Origin: Halocatena marina
GTDB taxonomy: Archaea > Halobacteriota > Halobacteria > Halobacteriales > Haloarculaceae
Direction: 5' to 3'
NCBI RefSeq assembly: GCF_023276375.1
Contig: NZ_JALLPK010000001.1
Location: 558,001-622,000, forward strand
DNA length: 64,000 nt
How positions within the stretch are numbered: the first letter of the stretch is position 1; every line of letters starts with the position of its first letter. The position numbers and the translations under genes are program-made. Positions 52,125 to 63,016 of this stretch are shown one piece after another. The notes beneath the pieces are model-generated. The model was given only the letters and a program-made list of their open reading frames with translations. It did not search any database and had not been told where the DNA came from.

Positions 52125-53477
52125 TTAGTCGACGAGTTGGATCATGTTCCCGTTGCACGAAACATGCAGGTCTCGTCCGAGAGTGTAGCCCTGAGCAGCA
52201 CACAGATCAGCATACGGCGCGAAGCCAGCCATCGACTGGTGGGCCGGAATAACGTGCTGGGGCTGGAGGGCTTGTAGCATTCTGTAGTGACCTTCTTCAC
52301 GCAGGTGACCAGAGACGTGGACGTCGTCGTAGATGCGTGCTCCCTGCATCTTCAGGAGCTTTTCGGACTGATAGCGCTGTCCTTCATTTGTCGGCTCGGG
52401 AATGATCCGTGCCGAGAAGACGACCTTATCCCCATCAGTGAGCTCGTAGGGGGTCTCGCCGCGACCCATTCGCGTGAGCATTGCACGAGGCTCTCCTTGA
52501 TGGCCCGTGACGATCGGGAGATAGTCTTCTTTCCCTTCGTTCATGATGCGCTTGAACGTCCGATCGACGGACTTTCGGTGGCCGAACATCCCGAGCTCCT
52601 CCGGAAAGTCGACGAAATCGAGTCGCTCTGCCGTTCCAGAGTACTTCTCCATCGATCGACCGAGCAGGACTGGCTGGCGGCCGATGTCCTTTGCGAATTC
52701 GACGAGGCTCGTCACACGAGCGATGTGGCTGGAGAAGGTGGTAGCGACGATTCCGCCGTCGTAATCCTCCATGCTGTACAACACATCTTTGAGATGTCTA
52801 CGAGCGACGGATTCACTCGGCGTGCGACCCTTCCGTCCTGCATTGGTACAGTCCTCGATGTACGCGAGGACACCCGGCCCTTCGCGTCCGATTTCACGGA
52901 AGCGCTTCATGTCGATCGGATCGCCGATGACTGGCGTGTGATCCATGCGCTTGTCCAGCCCGTAGACGATGGCTCCCTCGGGAGTGTGGATGACGGGATT
53001 GATCGCGTCGATGATAGAGTGCGTGACGTTCACAAACTCCATGTCGACGTTTCCTGAATCGCCGATCGGCATCGTCTCCCCGGCGTTCATCTTCACGAGA
53101 TCGTTTTTGACCCCGAATTTCTCTTCGGACTGAATCTGCTGTTTGACGAGCTCGATGGTGAAGGGAGTTGCCACGACGGGCGCGTCGTACCGGTGAGCGA
53201 GCTTCGAGATCGCTCCAATGTGATCGAGGTGACCGTGCGTTGGCACGATCGCTTGCACGTCGCCCTCAAGGTCAGACATGACGCGGTCGTCGGGGATCGC
53301 ACCCATGTCGATGAGGTCGAGACTGTGCATCCGCTCAGTTTCGACGTTGTCGTGAATCAGTACCTGCGAGAGGTTGAGACCCATATCGAAGATGACGACG
53401 TCATCTCCGGTACGGACGGCCGTCATCTGTCGGCCGACCTCTTCGTATCCTCCTATCGTTGCAATTTCGATTTCCAT
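52125..53477 (-). CDS. rnj: aRNase J (beta-CASP metallo-beta-lactamase ribonuclease)
   Basis: A 450-residue metallo-beta-lactamase ribonuclease. The zinc motif HGHLDHIG is present, along with the beta-CASP motifs ([11 protein letters not shown], and [12 protein letters not shown]) and the C-terminal HVSGH...HVIPAHQ. Archaeal RNase J is a 5'-3' exoribonuclease in RNA turnover. ATG at 53477 ([19 protein letters not shown]) matches the family; upstream in-frame codons to 53510 are unlikely. It leads the operon with idsA, and 230 bases of GC-rich upstream sequence precede it. Confidence 0.9.
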   Translation of the reverse strand: MEIEIATIGGYEEVGRQMTAVRTGDDVVIFDMGLNLSQVLIHDNVETERMHSLDLIDMGAIPDDRVMSDLEGDVQAIVPTHGHLDHIGAISKLAHRYDAPVVATPFTIELVKQQIQSEEKFGVKNDLVKMNAGETMPIGDSGNVDMEFVNVTHSIIDAINPVIHTPEGAIVYGLDKRMDHTPVIGDPIDMKRFREIGREGPGVLAYIEDCTNAGRKGRTPSESVARRHLKDVLYSMEDYDGGIVATTFSSHIARVTSLVEFAKDIGRQPVLLGRSMEKYSGTAERLDFVDFPEELGMFGHRKSVDRTFKRIMNEGKEDYLPIVTGHQGEPRAMLTRMGRGETPYELTDGDKVVFSARIIPEPTNEGQRYQSEKLLKMQGARIYDDVHVSGHLREEGHYRMLQALQPQHVIPAHQSMAGFAPYADLCAAQGYTLGRDLHVSCNGNMIQLVD

Positions 53478-53707
53478 TGTCGTAACTCCGAGTAAGCCGC
53501 CAGGAGGCACGACTTTCGTGCTACACCGCAGCCCACCGGCGAGAACCGTGTGATTTCGTTTCGGCAGTTGCCGCTCGCCGGTCGCCCGCTCGCACCCCGG
53601 GGCGACCGTTCTCTCGGTTACAACACAGTACTGGCTGCTGTGTTAAAAACTACGTGACTTTGGTTCGTGTGCTCACAACGCCCTGTCTCCTGTCCTGATA
53701 GGCCGTG

Positions 53708-53917
53708 CTACTCGATTCGACTCACGCCGATCCACGAGAGTACTGCTCGGGTGAACAGATATAGGACAAGCAACAGCGCAAGAAACATCGTCGGAGCGGC
53801 GAGTATACGCGCGGTTCGGTACGCGAGGACGATCCGTGAGAGCCCAAGAATAATGAAACTCACAAGTATCAATGCAAATGCAAAAACGGACAATTTACCG
53901 AACGTCTGGTATCGCAT
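53708..53917 (-). CDS. Small two-helix membrane protein
   Basis: A 69-residue protein with two hydrophobic helices (about 10-30 and 36-60) joined by YRTARILAAP. It starts MRYQTFGKLSVFAFAL. I think it belongs to a haloarchaeal DUF7860-like family. Function unknown; it lies between aRNase J and the structured GC-rich element. Confidence 0.65.
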   Translation of the reverse strand: MRYQTFGKLSVFAFALILVSFIILGLSRIVLAYRTARILAAPTMFLALLLVLYLFTRAVLSWIGVSRIE

Positions 53918-53966
53918 CCCTGTATGAAGGAACTGTTGCCCGAAACACTAACGTCCAGCGTCATCC

Positions 53967-54099
53967 CGTGGCTGCGTGCCGCGTCGGCCGGGAAACCCTC
54001 GTGTCGGGCGTGTGTCGCGTGCCTGGGTTCGCCGCACTGTCATCGCACCCGCACAATCGCGGGGTATACTCGGGCGGGGACTAACGGCACGCAGTCACG
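53967..54099. ncRNA. GC-rich element closed by a 15-bp stem; candidate structured RNA
   Basis: CGTGGCTGCGTGCCG (53967-53981) pairs with CGGCACGCAGTCACG (54085-54099): fourteen Watson-Crick pairs and one G-T, closing a loop of 103 bases. Inside, CCCGC (54048-54052) pairs with GCGGG (54059-54063), and other short GC stems are possible. The region is clearly more GC-rich than its surroundings and has no good reading frame. It lies between two minus-strand genes, so the transcribed strand is unclear. No match to SRP, RNase P or 5S RNA was recognised. A purine-rich GTGAA-repeat tract follows at 54144-54178. Confidence 0.45.
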
Positions 54100-54212
54100 C
54101 TAGCAGCGACGCAAACAAAGCGCTTGTGGGAACAGGGAAGCAGTGGAAATAGAAGTGAAAGTGAAGTGAAATTGGAGAGCAGGAAATTAAGGAGCGTCGA
54201 TACAACAGCGGT

Positions 54213-55700
54213 TCACTCCCCTTGTGGTGGTGGTGGGTAGAACAGCTTTTCTCGGAGGAATGGCTCAGCACGCCGCCGGAGAATGTACGCGCCAGTCAGC
54301 ATCGTTGGAAGCAGGAAGATGAGTGTAAAGAGGCTCACGCGCGAGACCATTATCGTGCTCCCGAGCACGTCGACAGGGATGCGCTGAATGTCGACAGCGA
54401 TCATCCACGTCAATACGACGAACGGCGTGGCGAGCACGGCGTTCCAGAGGCCGGGTCGCACGCGATATCCGTGTTCGTAGCGGTCACTCCACGGAGCGGA
54501 TGTGAGGTCTCGACACATTGCCATCACGCTCCACAGTAGTCCACTTATCAGCGCGAGTCCGAGCAGGAAGTTCACGATCATTCCGAGATGGAGTGGACCA
54601 AGCGTGAACTGACCAACCCACGGGGTCGGGGTGGCACTACCACCCGCAATAACTAGCTCTTGGAATGACCCCTTTCCGCCCCACTCGGTAAACAGTACCA
54701 CGACGCCGATGAGCATCCCAAATCCGACGCCCATCCACGTTGGGCGACTTGGAACTGAATCTTCGTCAGTAGATATCAATACCCGAGCTCCGTTTCCAAA
54801 CACGGACGGGAGCATGAGGAAGAAGCCCGCAAATACGAAGACAGAGGCGAAAGAAAACGCAATTCCGCCATCTCTTGCTCCCATGGCTGTTCCCATGAAG
54901 ATGAGCACAAGGCTAAAGATGTTTGCACCGGCGATTGGCCAGACTCGATCCCTGCCAGCTGGCTTGTACCGTTCTCTCGATCGGGGTGACTCGAACGGTA
55001 GCGGCGAGACGAGTTCGTAGCTCGTGTAGCTTATTATGAGCGCTGTAAGAACGAACCCAAGCCCTGTCCCTGGGTTTTGTTGTGGCGCGTACGCGACCCC
55101 AAGCGCTGGAGCGGCCTGTGTGAACGCGAGAATGAGTATGATCGCGGCACCGAGACGAATACTCGTCGGCGATGTCGCTATCCCGGCAAACCGCTCTCGC
55201 GTGATCGAAATCGAGTCTGCAGGAGACTGTGTGAGCAGTCGAACGAAGAGCTCGAACGTATCTCTGAGCTGGTCGGCTGCCCACTCAAGCTGTTCTCGGA
55301 TTGTGGGGTCGACGCGCTCAGCGCTCGATGTGCGCTCACGTTCACGCGTTCGGGTTCGTGCCCTTCGTCCCGCACGTGCTCGTCGCTGCCAAGCGTCGGC
55401 TTTGTCGGACTGGCGCTGCTGTTTCCACTGTTCACCGAAGCCCGCTCCTGCTCCTGCCCCCTGCGTCGATTCGCTGTGCCCGTTCTTCTGCACTTGCCCG
55501 TGTTGGTCGTACTGGGCGCGCTGTACTGGGTCCATCAACACCTCCTTAGCCTCGCGGATCTCCATGATCTTTTCTCGGGCGTCCGGCTCGTCACTCACGT
55601 CCGGATGGTGTTGTTTGACCTGCTCGCGGTAGGCTTGCTTTATTTCCGTCTCGGTGGCCTCCGGACCGACCCCGAGAAGCTCATAGTACGATTCGGTCAT
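54213..55700 (-). CDS. Membrane-anchored J-domain protein
   Basis: A 495-residue protein. Residues 1-70 are a J domain (YYELLGVGPEATETEIKQAY) with the HPD motif at 32-34. An Arg/Gln-rich linker follows (about 90-140), then about eight membrane helices from residue 180 on. It lacks the zinc-finger and substrate domains of classical DnaJ. J domains stimulate Hsp70 ATPase; this one would recruit the adjacent Hsp70 to the membrane. It starts 45 bases after the Hsp70 stop codon, so the two form an operon, without grpE. Confidence 0.85.
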   Translation of the reverse strand: MTESYYELLGVGPEATETEIKQAYREQVKQHHPDVSDEPDAREKIMEIREAKEVLMDPVQRAQYDQHGQVQKNGHSESTQGAGAGAGFGEQWKQQRQSDKADAWQRRARAGRRARTRTRERERTSSAERVDPTIREQLEWAADQLRDTFELFVRLLTQSPADSISITRERFAGIATSPTSIRLGAAIILILAFTQAAPALGVAYAPQQNPGTGLGFVLTALIISYTSYELVSPLPFESPRSRERYKPAGRDRVWPIAGANIFSLVLIFMGTAMGARDGGIAFSFASVFVFAGFFLMLPSVFGNGARVLISTDEDSVPSRPTWMGVGFGMLIGVVVLFTEWGGKGSFQELVIAGGSATPTPWVGQFTLGPLHLGMIVNFLLGLALISGLLWSVMAMCRDLTSAPWSDRYEHGYRVRPGLWNAVLATPFVVLTWMIAVDIQRIPVDVLGSTIMVSRVSLFTLIFLLPTMLTGAYILRRRAEPFLREKLFYPPPPQGE

Positions 55701-55745
55701 TCTGATCGGACGATGGATGTGTCACTGGTGGTGATGGATGTTCGG

Positions 55746-57332
55746 CTACTGTATCTCTGGGAGGTTTTGCTGCATGATCGAAAGCTCCTTGTCGGTAAAG
55801 CCGAAAACCGACTGGATCTCGATCTCATCGCCGATTTCGTGATCGACGTCCCTCGCGCTTACGTTCAAGATTCCGTTTTCATCGAGCATGAATTTGACCT
55901 CGATGTTCGCTACTCCTTCCGGTCGCTTCGGGAGTGGACCAAGCTCAAACTCATCGAGAAGCTCGTTCTCTTCGAGCCGGTCGCTGTCTCCCTGATAGAC
56001 CGGGATTTCGATTTCGGTCTGACTGTCCTGTGCTGTTGTTGTCATATAGGAATTCCGAACCGGGATCGGGGTATTGCGTTCGATAATGACGTGATAGTAC
56101 GGTTCATTGTTTTCTAAATCGATTAATCCGACGCCCAGCGACTGTGGGGCAACGTCGAGTAACACCGTATTGTTGACTGTCTGAGTCGCAGGCGTCCGTT
56201 CGGTGTTCGCAGTCGGTGCTGTTGTGCCTCCTGGGGTAGAGGCCGGAAGAATCTCGTGGTTGATGATCGCTGCCTGTGCGGCTGCGCCAATAGCAACGGC
56301 TTCGTCAGGGTTGATCCGCTTTGAGGGCTCTCGATCAAAATACTCCGTGATGCGCTTTTTAATCTGTGGCATCCGTGTTGCTCCGCCAACGAGAAGAATC
56401 TCATCGATCGATCGTTCGCTGTAGCCAGCTTCTTCGAACAACGCCTCACAAAGATTGATCGTCTTATCGAGGAGATCGCGGGTCATACGCTCGAACGTAT
56501 CGCGTCGAAGCGTCGCCTCAATATCGTACGTATCTCCTTCGAATTCTAAAAACGGGATCGTAATCGTTGCTGTTTGTCGTGTCGAGAGGTCGTGTTTGGC
56601 CTGCTGGGCAGCGTCGAATATCCGCTCTTCGGCAGCCAGAGTGCCCTCAATCGAGATACCATGCTCGCGTTCAATTCGCTCTTCGAGCCATTCGACGATG
56701 GCCATATCCCAGTCGTCGCCGCCCAGTTGCGTATCGCCGTTGGTCGCCACGACTTCGAAAATACCGCTGTCGATCTCGATCAGCGAACTATCGAACGTCC
56801 CACCGCCAAGGTCGTAGACGAGAACGGTTTTGTCCCTGGCTGTCTGCAGCCCGTACGCAAGGCACGCCGCTGTCGGCTCGTTTATGATTCGGTCGGCATC
56901 GAATCCGGCGAGTGCACCCGCATGTTTGGTTGCCTGCCGTTGGCGGTCGTTGAAGTACGCTGGCACAGTGATGACCGCGCTTTCGATCGTCTGCCCAAGA
57001 TACGCTTCAGCGTCCTGTTTCAGCTTTTTGAGGATGATCCCCGACAGTTCCTCGGGTGTGAATTCGTAATTTCTCCCTCCGATGAGTATTGTCTGATCAC
57101 TCCCCATGTAGCGTTTGACTGAGAAGACAGTCCGTTTTGGATGGTTGACTGCCTGATTCGTCGCCTGCTTACCGACAAGAGCCTTTTCGGCGCGACTGTC
57201 GAACGCGACAACGGACGGAGTGGTACGATCACCGGTCACGTTCGGCAGAATGTCAATATTGCCTCCTTCAGCGTGCGCGATCGCACTATTGGTCGTGCCA
57301 AGATCGATTCCAATGGTTGGTGTCCCTGTCAT
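55746..57332 (-). CDS. Hsp70/DnaK-family chaperone lacking the C-terminal lid
   Basis: A 528-residue Hsp70. The nucleotide-binding domain is intact: IGIDLGTTNSA, VYDLGGGTFDSS, LVGGATRMP. The beta substrate-binding domain is present up to ENGILNVSARD, but the protein ends some 35 residues later (LSIMQQNLPEIQ), so the helical lid of about 100 residues is absent. Haloarchaeal DnaK is normally near 630 residues in a grpE-dnaK-dnaJ locus. This is thus a specialised second Hsp70 paired with a membrane J-protein. A leader of about 30 bases and an inverted repeat precede it. Confidence 0.87.
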   Translation of the reverse strand: MTGTPTIGIDLGTTNSAIAHAEGGNIDILPNVTGDRTTPSVVAFDSRAEKALVGKQATNQAVNHPKRTVFSVKRYMGSDQTILIGGRNYEFTPEELSGIILKKLKQDAEAYLGQTIESAVITVPAYFNDRQRQATKHAGALAGFDADRIINEPTAACLAYGLQTARDKTVLVYDLGGGTFDSSLIEIDSGIFEVVATNGDTQLGGDDWDMAIVEWLEERIEREHGISIEGTLAAEERIFDAAQQAKHDLSTRQTATITIPFLEFEGDTYDIEATLRRDTFERMTRDLLDKTINLCEALFEEAGYSERSIDEILLVGGATRMPQIKKRITEYFDREPSKRINPDEAVAIGAAAQAAIINHEILPASTPGGTTAPTANTERTPATQTVNNTVLLDVAPQSLGVGLIDLENNEPYYHVIIERNTPIPVRNSYMTTTAQDSQTEIEIPVYQGDSDRLEENELLDEFELGPLPKRPEGVANIEVKFMLDENGILNVSARDVDHEIGDEIEIQSVFGFTDKELSIMQQNLPEIQ

Positions 57333-57673
57333 AGGTGTTCACAGATGTCTCCATTCCGTCCCGTCCGTCTCCGTACCATGTGCGTCTCTATTATTGTTAC
57401 CGTACATTGACGGTATTGGTTCGACGGCCTGAAGACAGTCGTCTCCTGATCGTCCGCATACGGTATCGCGAACAATCTGGCGACCATCACGACGGCCGAT
57501 ACTACCACACGAGGACATAACGATCATAAATTAGTAGGTTACGATGATGCCCTTTCGCGACATATCTTGCGGACGTTTTACTGGGGTGGGTCGTTTGGAT
57601 CGCATTGAGCGTCGTACACTTCTCAAATCTTCGTTCACCATTACTCTTGATATTTCAGACGTATCAATTAGTG
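57333..57673. other. Hsp70 promoter region, otherwise no gene seen
   Basis: Of these 341 bases, the part next to Hsp70 holds a minus-strand CAATAATAG box (57388-57396) and an inverted repeat. The rest shows no coding frame. Confidence 0.45.
57398..57415. repeat. Inverted repeat upstream of the Hsp70 gene
   Basis: TACCGT (57398-57403) and ACGGTA (57410-57415) are exact complements with a six-base spacer, directly upstream (minus strand) of the likely TATA box. A regulator site is plausible. Confidence 0.45.
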
Positions 57674-59029
57674 TCACTGTTTGTACTGATCCGCTTGGAT
57701 CTGCACGTATCGCCCGCTCCGGTACCCGAATTTCGTCCATTCGTACCTGCCGAGGAGACCGAGTCCAGAAATGCCGGATGTCAGGGCATCGAAGGTGTGG
57801 TATCCGCCGTTCCTCATCATTTTGTTAACGTTCCTGAATGTACGGTCCCAGTCGGCCGGTTCGTAGTCGCGGACCACGTCGGCAAGCGCGACGTTTCGCA
57901 GAATCTCGTCCCCAATGGTGTGCTTCCATTCCGAATTGTATGCACGCAGCGCACCGAGGGCAGCGAGACGGCCTGCGATTTTCCCGGTACGGACTGCGAC
58001 GTGATCGCCGCCTTCGTGAAACGCCGATGTCGCGCCCATCGCTCCGCCAACCACAGCAATGTTCGCTTTCGTTGGTGAATCGATGGGTCGCGTCGAGGAG
58101 ATTGGATAGGTTTCTGTCCCGCCCCGTTTCCCCCGGTCTTCGACGAGCGGAAACGCTTCTTCGATGTCGTACTCGTCACCGTACTCACGTTCGAGCAGAC
58201 GTCGAATGTACTCCGAACCGGCGGGGACAGTCTCGTCAGTGCTTTGAAGTAGGGCGTAGGATGTGGGGTCTTCGATGGTCGAGAGATCGAGACCGATCGG
58301 CATCGTCAGCCCAACGCGGGCGACAGTGCCATCGTTCGGGAACACCCACGGGTACGCCGTGTGTCCGGGCATCGCGCCCCACCAGAACTTGAGCATGTCC
58401 TCCTCGAACACTTCGTCCGGAAACTCCCGGTACTCCTGATAGGCAATGTGGTTCGCCCGTGGTGAGGCGAGCTTTTCGATCGTCCCGTCTGGAAGGAGTG
58501 AATCGAGCACCCGATTTGTGACGGTGCGTTGGGGCCCGTCCGCGAGAATCAGGTATTCTGCTTTGAGGGTCGCTCCGTCTCGAAGCGTTAGAGTGTGCCC
58601 GCTTTTTGCATCGACATCGATGCTCTGAACGCCGTTGCCGACGCGATAGTCGGCTCCGGCGGTCTCAGCACGCTCGCGTAACCAGTCGTCAAAGCGCGCC
58701 CGATTGAACGTAAATCCGAAGTTCGGATACGAACTCGTCATTCGCGTCGATCGGAGCGTTACGGTTTCGTTTGGCCCGTAGAAGGTCGTTCCATTCAGCT
58801 CACGACACTTTACCGACTCCGGAACTTCATCCGGACGCATATCCATGAGATCAACCCAGTAATCGAGCATCCCTGCTGCGTCTGTCGAGTCCGGTCCCGG
58901 GCCGTCGCGGTCAGCGCGAGGGACTCCTTTCTCGATGATTACGGTGTCAGCGTCTTCCTCTGCTGCCGCTCTTCCCGCCGAGGTGCCCGCCGGTCCACCA
59001 CCCACGACGGCCACGTCCACGCGTTCCAT
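57674..59029 (-). CDS. Geranylgeranyl reductase-type FAD-dependent oxidoreductase
   Basis: A 451-residue flavoprotein. The FAD-binding start is VAVVGGGPAGTSAGRAAAEE, the middle motif YLILADGPQRTVTN, and the C-terminal GGAMGATSAFHEGGDHVAVRTGK is the family's second FAD motif. Archaeal relatives saturate geranylgeranyl chains of ether lipids or menaquinone tails. The frame opens at 59191 but the ATG at 59029 (MERVDVAVVGGG) is the logical start. Divergent from pyrB by about 180 bases. Which isoprenoid it reduces is not evident. Confidence 0.82.
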   Translation of the reverse strand: MERVDVAVVGGGPAGTSAGRAAAEEDADTVIIEKGVPRADRDGPGPDSTDAAGMLDYWVDLMDMRPDEVPESVKCRELNGTTFYGPNETVTLRSTRMTSSYPNFGFTFNRARFDDWLRERAETAGADYRVGNGVQSIDVDAKSGHTLTLRDGATLKAEYLILADGPQRTVTNRVLDSLLPDGTIEKLASPRANHIAYQEYREFPDEVFEEDMLKFWWGAMPGHTAYPWVFPNDGTVARVGLTMPIGLDLSTIEDPTSYALLQSTDETVPAGSEYIRRLLEREYGDEYDIEEAFPLVEDRGKRGGTETYPISSTRPIDSPTKANIAVVGGAMGATSAFHEGGDHVAVRTGKIAGRLAALGALRAYNSEWKHTIGDEILRNVALADVVRDYEPADWDRTFRNVNKMMRNGGYHTFDALTSGISGLGLLGRYEWTKFGYRSGRYVQIQADQYKQ

Positions 59030-59207
59030 AGCAATGATGCTCACACCGAACGAGAAAACGGCTTCGCTCCGACGGCACGGCGCGAACGAATCTCTCTCAT
59101 CTGCACGAATCACCATATCTGCTTTCATCTCTGACAGATATGACAGCAAATAGCACTGTACTCGGTGGCCGAGAGATTCAAGACGGTTCATCTCCCGTTG
59201 ATGAATG

Positions 59208-60122
59208 ATGCGGCACGATCACCTCATCAGCGCAAAACAGTTGTCGCGGGCCGACATTGACACGGTGCTCGACCGTGCCGCCGACATCGCCCGTAGTCCT
59301 CCTGACGTCAATCAGTACGCCGACACCATTCTCGGTCTCCTTTTCTTCGAACCGAGTACGCGGACGAAAATGAGCTTCGATAGCGCGATGAAGCGTCTCG
59401 GCGGAACGACGGTTGACATGGGAACCGTCGAATCATCGAGCGTCAAGAAAGGCGAGAGTCTCGCGGACACCGTTCGTGTCATCGAGGGATACGCTGACGC
59501 GCTCGTTCTTCGCCACCCGAGTGAGGGTGCAGCGAAGATGGCGAGTGAGTTTGTCGACGTACCCATCATCAACGCTGGCGACGGTGCCGGACAACACCCG
59601 ACGCAGACGCTACTCGATCTGTACACCATCCGCGAGAACGTCGGCTTCGATGATCTCTCGATCGGTATCATGGGCGATCTGAAATACGGACGGACCGTCC
59701 ACTCGCTGTCACACGCACTAACGAACGTGGATGCCAGACAGCATTTCATCAGCCCAGAGAGCCTCCGTCTGCCGCGCTCGGTTCGGTACGATCTTCACGA
59801 AATCGGGGCGAACGTGCGTGAACACACGGGTCTCGATGACGTTCTCTCCACGCTCGATGTGCTCTATGTGACACGCATTCAGCGCGAGCGCTTTCCTGAC
59901 GAGAACGAGTACCGGCAGGTCGCCGGTCAGTATCGCATTACTGCTGAGCTTCTCGCGGACGCAAACGATGATCTCATCGTGATGCATCCGCTTCCGCGCG
60001 TCGACGAAATCGCCCCCGATGTCGACGAAACGGAACACGCACAATACTTCCAACAAGCGCACAACGGCATCCCGGTGCGGATGGCACTTCTCGATCTGAT
60101 GCTCGGCGGTGAGACACAATGA
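59208..60122 (+). CDS. pyrB: Aspartate carbamoyltransferase catalytic subunit
   Basis: A 304-residue catalytic chain. The carbamoyl-phosphate loop is [11 protein letters not shown], followed by [20 protein letters not shown] and the aspartate loop [10 protein letters not shown]. It condenses carbamoyl phosphate with aspartate in pyrimidine synthesis. Start at 59208; an ATG three bases earlier is also in frame. It overlaps pyrI by four bases (ATGA), so the two chains are made together. Confidence 0.95.
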   Translation: MRHDHLISAKQLSRADIDTVLDRAADIARSPPDVNQYADTILGLLFFEPSTRTKMSFDSAMKRLGGTTVDMGTVESSSVKKGESLADTVRVIEGYADALVLRHPSEGAAKMASEFVDVPIINAGDGAGQHPTQTLLDLYTIRENVGFDDLSIGIMGDLKYGRTVHSLSHALTNVDARQHFISPESLRLPRSVRYDLHEIGANVREHTGLDDVLSTLDVLYVTRIQRERFPDENEYRQVAGQYRITAELLADANDDLIVMHPLPRVDEIAPDVDETEHAQYFQQAHNGIPVRMALLDLMLGGETQ

Positions 60123-60586
60123 GTGAAAACGACCGCGAACTCCGCGTCAGCAAGATTCGGAACGGTACTGTCATCGACCACGTTCCCGGTGGACAAGCAC
60201 TCAAGGTACTTGCAATCCTCGGTATCGACGGCTCTGGCGGCGAAGCTGTCAGTATCGGAATGAACGTCCCAAGCGAGAAACTCGGACGAAAGGATATCGT
60301 GAAAGTCGAGAGTCACGAACTGAGCCAGAACGAAGTGGACGTGATCTCTCTTATTGCACCCGAAGCCTCGATCAATATCATCCGCGACTTCGATGTCGTC
60401 GAGAAGAGCCGCGTCATCCGACCGGACCTTGTGACCGAAGTCATCGCGTGTCCGAACCGAAACTGCATCACGACGCGAAACGAACCTGTCGATTCGGAGT
60501 TCGACGTGCTTGAGGATGGCGTGCGGTGTGTCTACTGTGATACCATCGTGCGCGAAGATCTGACCGACCACATCGCTACCGATTGA
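60119..60586 (+). CDS. pyrI: Aspartate carbamoyltransferase regulatory subunit
   Basis: A 155-residue regulatory chain. The N-terminal allosteric domain starts with [18 protein letters not shown], and the zinc domain has CPNRNC and CVYC ligands. It binds nucleotides and controls PyrB. Translational coupling with pyrB through the four-base overlap keeps the chains in stoichiometry. Confidence 0.94.
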   Translation: MSENDRELRVSKIRNGTVIDHVPGGQALKVLAILGIDGSGGEAVSIGMNVPSEKLGRKDIVKVESHELSQNEVDVISLIAPEASINIIRDFDVVEKSRVIRPDLVTEVIACPNRNCITTRNEPVDSEFDVLEDGVRCVYCDTIVREDLTDHIATD

Positions 60587-60676
60587 ATCCATCTCGTATT
60601 TAAAAGAAGCGTGTGAATCGCTCGATCAGTTAGTGTAGCGTAACGATTGAACGGCTCCATCTCGATATTCCCATAG

Positions 60677-61321
60677 ATGATCGAGAAAAACGCTGTCCGT
60701 CACTCGTACGACGAGATCGCGGACACGTATGCCACACAGCGGTCTGAAAACAGTCCTGATACGGAGCTGCTCGCACAGTTTCTCGATACGCTCTCTGAAC
60801 CGACCCGTATTCTCGACGCCGGCTGCGGGCCGGGAATCCCAGTTCTGCCTCGAATTAGCGCTGTGACAACGGCGATCGGCGTCGACGTCTCACGCGAACA
60901 GCTGCGGCTGGCCGAGGAGAACGCTCCCGATGCGCTCCTCCTCCAGAGCGATATGACAGACCTCCCGTTCGACGACGGAGTCTTCGATGCCGTCATTGCG
61001 TGTTGGTCGTTGATTCACATCCCGATGGATGACCATCAAGCGGTCATCGACGAGTTTGCTCGTGTTCTTCGTCCCCACGGACGGCTGCTCGTCTGCGAAG
61101 GAACTGACGAGTGGATCGGTGACAATCCGGATTGGCTCGAGAGCGGCGTTGCGATGCAGTGGAACATTGCTGGAGCAAGCGCAACACGAGCCCAATTGCA
61201 CAACGCCGGTTTTACCATCAGTGACAGCTGGGGTGTCCCAGAGCCGCTGGGATCCGAGTCTGATTCGGACGGAAATGACGACTTGCCGTGGACGTTTTTC
61301 GCTGCACGCCTCGATACGTAG
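60677..61321 (+). CDS. Class I SAM-dependent methyltransferase
   Basis: A 214-residue methyltransferase with a clear SAM-binding motif (ILDAGCGPGIPVLPRI), acidic motif II (IGVDVS) and DLPFDDGVFDAVIACWSLIHIP. Methyl acceptor unknown. It stands between pyrI and thiC with no known partner. No membrane segment. Confidence 0.85.
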   Translation: MIEKNAVRHSYDEIADTYATQRSENSPDTELLAQFLDTLSEPTRILDAGCGPGIPVLPRISAVTTAIGVDVSREQLRLAEENAPDALLLQSDMTDLPFDDGVFDAVIACWSLIHIPMDDHQAVIDEFARVLRPHGRLLVCEGTDEWIGDNPDWLESGVAMQWNIAGASATRAQLHNAGFTISDSWGVPEPLGSESDSDGNDDLPWTFFAARLDT

Positions 61322-61353
61322 CTTCCGGTCGCTCCCGAACCACCACGAACGCT

Positions 61354-62802
<1,449 letters not shown>

Positions 62803-62821
62803 GTAGAAAAAGACTTGTTAT

Positions 62822-62914
62822 ATGCCCTCGTTACTGCAGTTGATGTCCAAGAAAGCACTTGTTGTGTTTGTATTGGTCGCAGTTACCGCCGCCGCGATCG
62901 TTGTAAAACGATAA
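62822..62914 (+). CDS. 30-residue single-helix membrane peptide
   Basis: From the ATG at 62822: MPSLLQLMSKKALVVFVLV, then AVTAAAIVVKR and a stop. A positive N-terminal side (SKK) and a terminal KR flank a 19-residue hydrophobic helix. Short membrane peptides of this kind are conserved in haloarchaea, but I cannot name the family. It lies between thiC and the TIM-barrel-like gene. Confidence 0.45.
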   Translation: MPSLLQLMSKKALVVFVLVAVTAAAIVVKR

Positions 62915-63016
62915 TCGCAGTTCTTAGCCGCGGTCACCGCGGCTTCGTAATTCACGAGGTGTCAAATACCGGTGGTACCTTGTGTGAACTGTTCACTTCA
63001 CTGATCCCACGAACGA

